Source of the DNA: Alphaproteobacteria bacterium
Lineage (GTDB): Bacteria; Pseudomonadota; Alphaproteobacteria; UBA9219
Direction: 5' to 3'
Assembly: GCA_028691835.1 (NCBI GenBank)
Contig: JAQUYN010000023.1
Location: 1-33,828 of the forward strand
DNA: 33,828 nucleotides
The notes under the pieces were generated by a model, which did not search any database, was not told where the DNA came from, and saw only the letters and a list, made by a program, of their open reading frames with translations. Numbering within the stretch: position 1 is the stretch's first letter; every line of letters begins with the position of its first letter. Both the position numbers and the translations under genes were made by a program. This document shows, one piece after another, positions 33,010 to 33,828 of the stretch.

Positions 33010-33389
33010 TTATACCAGCGGGCCTATGAACGGACTCGCTGGGCACGTGATTCTCATACCAACCGCCCGATGAAAAGTCTCATAGAGACAGGGATGCCGT
33101 TTGTCTTTCCGGCGAAACTTTCTTGCGGCGCTTTTATGCGACGAAAGAAAGTCTTCAGCCGGAATCCCGTTTGGTTTATGTCAAGAAAACAAACAAAAAC
33201 GGGATTGTAAAAACACGCTTTTTGCGTGTTTTTATCCTTCGGACTTCGGGCCTTTGGCCCTACGCGCAAAACGTATACGTTTTGTCCGGATCATCGCCTA
33301 TCTGCCGCCAAGCGGCATCTAAGCTCGTCCGGAATGACAAGCTGAGAGTGCGCTCTCTTATGTGTCACTTCATTGGGCGGTTGGTATAA
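33010..33389 (+). repeat. Composite repeat: MITE fragment plus hairpin-rich inverted-repeat element
   Basis: 33010-33042 is the left end of the MITE-like family (TATACCAGCGGGCCTATGAACGG). At about 33055 begins CATACCAACCGCCCGATGAA, the inverse of the right end, and at 33371-33389 is CATTGGGCGGTTGGTATAA, so 33055-33389 is bounded by ~20-bp inverted repeats. Inside are several hairpins: AATCCCGTTT/AAACGGGATT (33163-33206), AAAAACACGC/GCGTGTTTTT (33209-33233), GGGCC/GGCCC (33248-33260), AAAACGTATACGTTTT (33268-33283) and TGCCGC/GCGGCA (33303-33317). No protein gene is supported. Confidence 0.75.
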
Positions 33390-33440
33390 CAGTCTGCTGA
33401 ATAACGCATGGAGCAACGAGCTATTTCAAAAAAGCCGACA

Positions 33441-33462
33441 ATCCCGGCCCCCGAGCCGGGAT
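33441..33462. repeat. Short palindrome
   Basis: ATCCCGGC-CCCCGA-GCCGGGAT followed by GACG, of the same type as 7054-7074 (ATCCCGTG...CACGGGATGACG). Confidence 0.6.
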
Positions 33463-33578
33463 GACGTAGATCGTTCATCGTTAATCTTGTTTTTTGAGTT
33501 TTTCAGCAAACTGTTAAAGAACGGTAGGCACCACGCGCGCAAAATTCTTTGGCTGTTTTCACGTCAAATATGGACAAA

Positions 33579-33612
33579 CAAAACCCCCTTCCAGTTGTCT
33601 GAAAGGGGGTTT
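33579..33612 (-). terminator. Intrinsic terminator of the rRNA operon
   Basis: On the minus strand AAACCCCCTTTC and AAGGGGGTTTT pair around a short loop and are followed by GTTTGTCC. It lies about 45 bases downstream of the 5S rRNA 3' end, the normal position for the operon terminator. Confidence 0.75.
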
Positions 33613-33655
33613 GTATTCCATGAAATGTTTGAAGATTTGTCTTCTGTCTTGAAGA

Positions 33656-33769
33656 CCTGGCAGTGACCTACTCTCCCGGGCCTTAAGGCATAGTACCATT
33701 GGCGCAGAGGGTTTTCACGTCCGAGTTCGGGATGGGATCGGGTGCAGGCCCCTCGCAATAACCACCAGG
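33656..33769 (-). rRNA. rrf: 5S ribosomal RNA
   Basis: Read on the minus strand, CCTGGTGGTT...GCGAGGGGCCTGCACCCGATCCCATCCCGAACTCGG...GGGAGAGTAGGTCACTGCCAGG is a complete 5S rRNA of about 114 bases with the terminal stem CCTGGCAGTG paired to its 5' end and the universal CCGAACTCGG loop. The 23S gene should lie just beyond the right edge of the window. 33770-33828 would be the 23S-5S spacer. Confidence 0.96.
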
Positions 33770-33828
33770 TAAAACAAGCTGCAGAAAACGGATCATTTTT
33801 TTGCTGCATGCATGGAGAAATCCATACG

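Noticed and set aside
32965..33210. Frame spanning the end of the intergenic spacer into the repeat block
   Set aside because: Built from repeat ends; its plausible-looking part (QRAYERTRWARD) is the translation of the terminal inverted repeat.

Overview
The window is a chromosomal segment of an alphaproteobacterium that I cannot name to genus. The evidence is a FliX homologue divergent from flgI, a DksA that has lost three of its four zinc cysteines, a DUF4175-type membrane protein behind lysA, a small lipoprotein ATGA-coupled to lysA, and a RodZ-ispG-prfA-prmC neighbourhood. The genes are close to what a motile, peptidoglycan-making Rhodospirillales-, Micavibrionales- or Holosporales-like lineage would carry.

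Layout. 0-1.45 kb: the end of an unidentified gene, a protein with two deaminase-like modules, and tRNA-Arg(CCU). 1.48-6.4 kb: an accessory stretch beside the tRNA, made of mostly unrecognised short genes (a C-H-D protein, a two-gene cassette whose first protein is internally duplicated, a membrane-anchored DUF2726 nuclease-fold protein, an XRE regulator, a DUF5677-like protein). It ends in a structured leader that matches the logic of phage C4 antisense RNAs, in front of a 56-codon gene. 6.5-7.4 kb: a small membrane protein and repeats. 7.4-11.3 kb (minus): lipoprotein, lysA, DUF4175 and YggU genes with overlapping ends. 11.4-12 kb: a periplasmic thioredoxin-like protein. 12.1-16.5 kb (minus): the flagellar operon flgI-flgJ-flgN-like-fliK-flgD, preceded by a good sigma-54 -24/-12 site. 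16.9-18.3 kb (plus): fliX, dksA and a secreted protein. 18.5-21.6 kb (minus): dnaX-ybaB-recR. 22.0 kb: a candidate small RNA with its own promoter and terminator. 22.3-29.7 kb (minus): rodZ, ispG, an acyltransferase, prfA and prmC, with DUF1189 and dapF genes upstream. 30.0-32.9 kb (plus): a uracil-DNA glycosylase and a soluble lytic transglycosylase. 33.6-33.8 kb (minus): 5S rRNA and its terminator, the end of an rRNA operon lying mostly outside the window.

Much of the space between genes is filled by dispersed repeats. One is a ~183-bp element with ~32-bp imperfect terminal inverted repeats (three nearly full copies, one decayed inverted copy and a fragment), which looks like a MITE. One copy supplies the last residues and stop codon of rodZ. 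A 335-bp hairpin-rich relative lies near the rRNA operon. A second family is a 115-bp element with two 41-bp direct repeats and a long hairpin, present twice at 3' gene ends. A third is short ATCCCG-type palindromes.

The least explained parts are the accessory stretch with its C4-like RNA, the two-module deaminase-like protein, the sRNA candidate and the repeat families.
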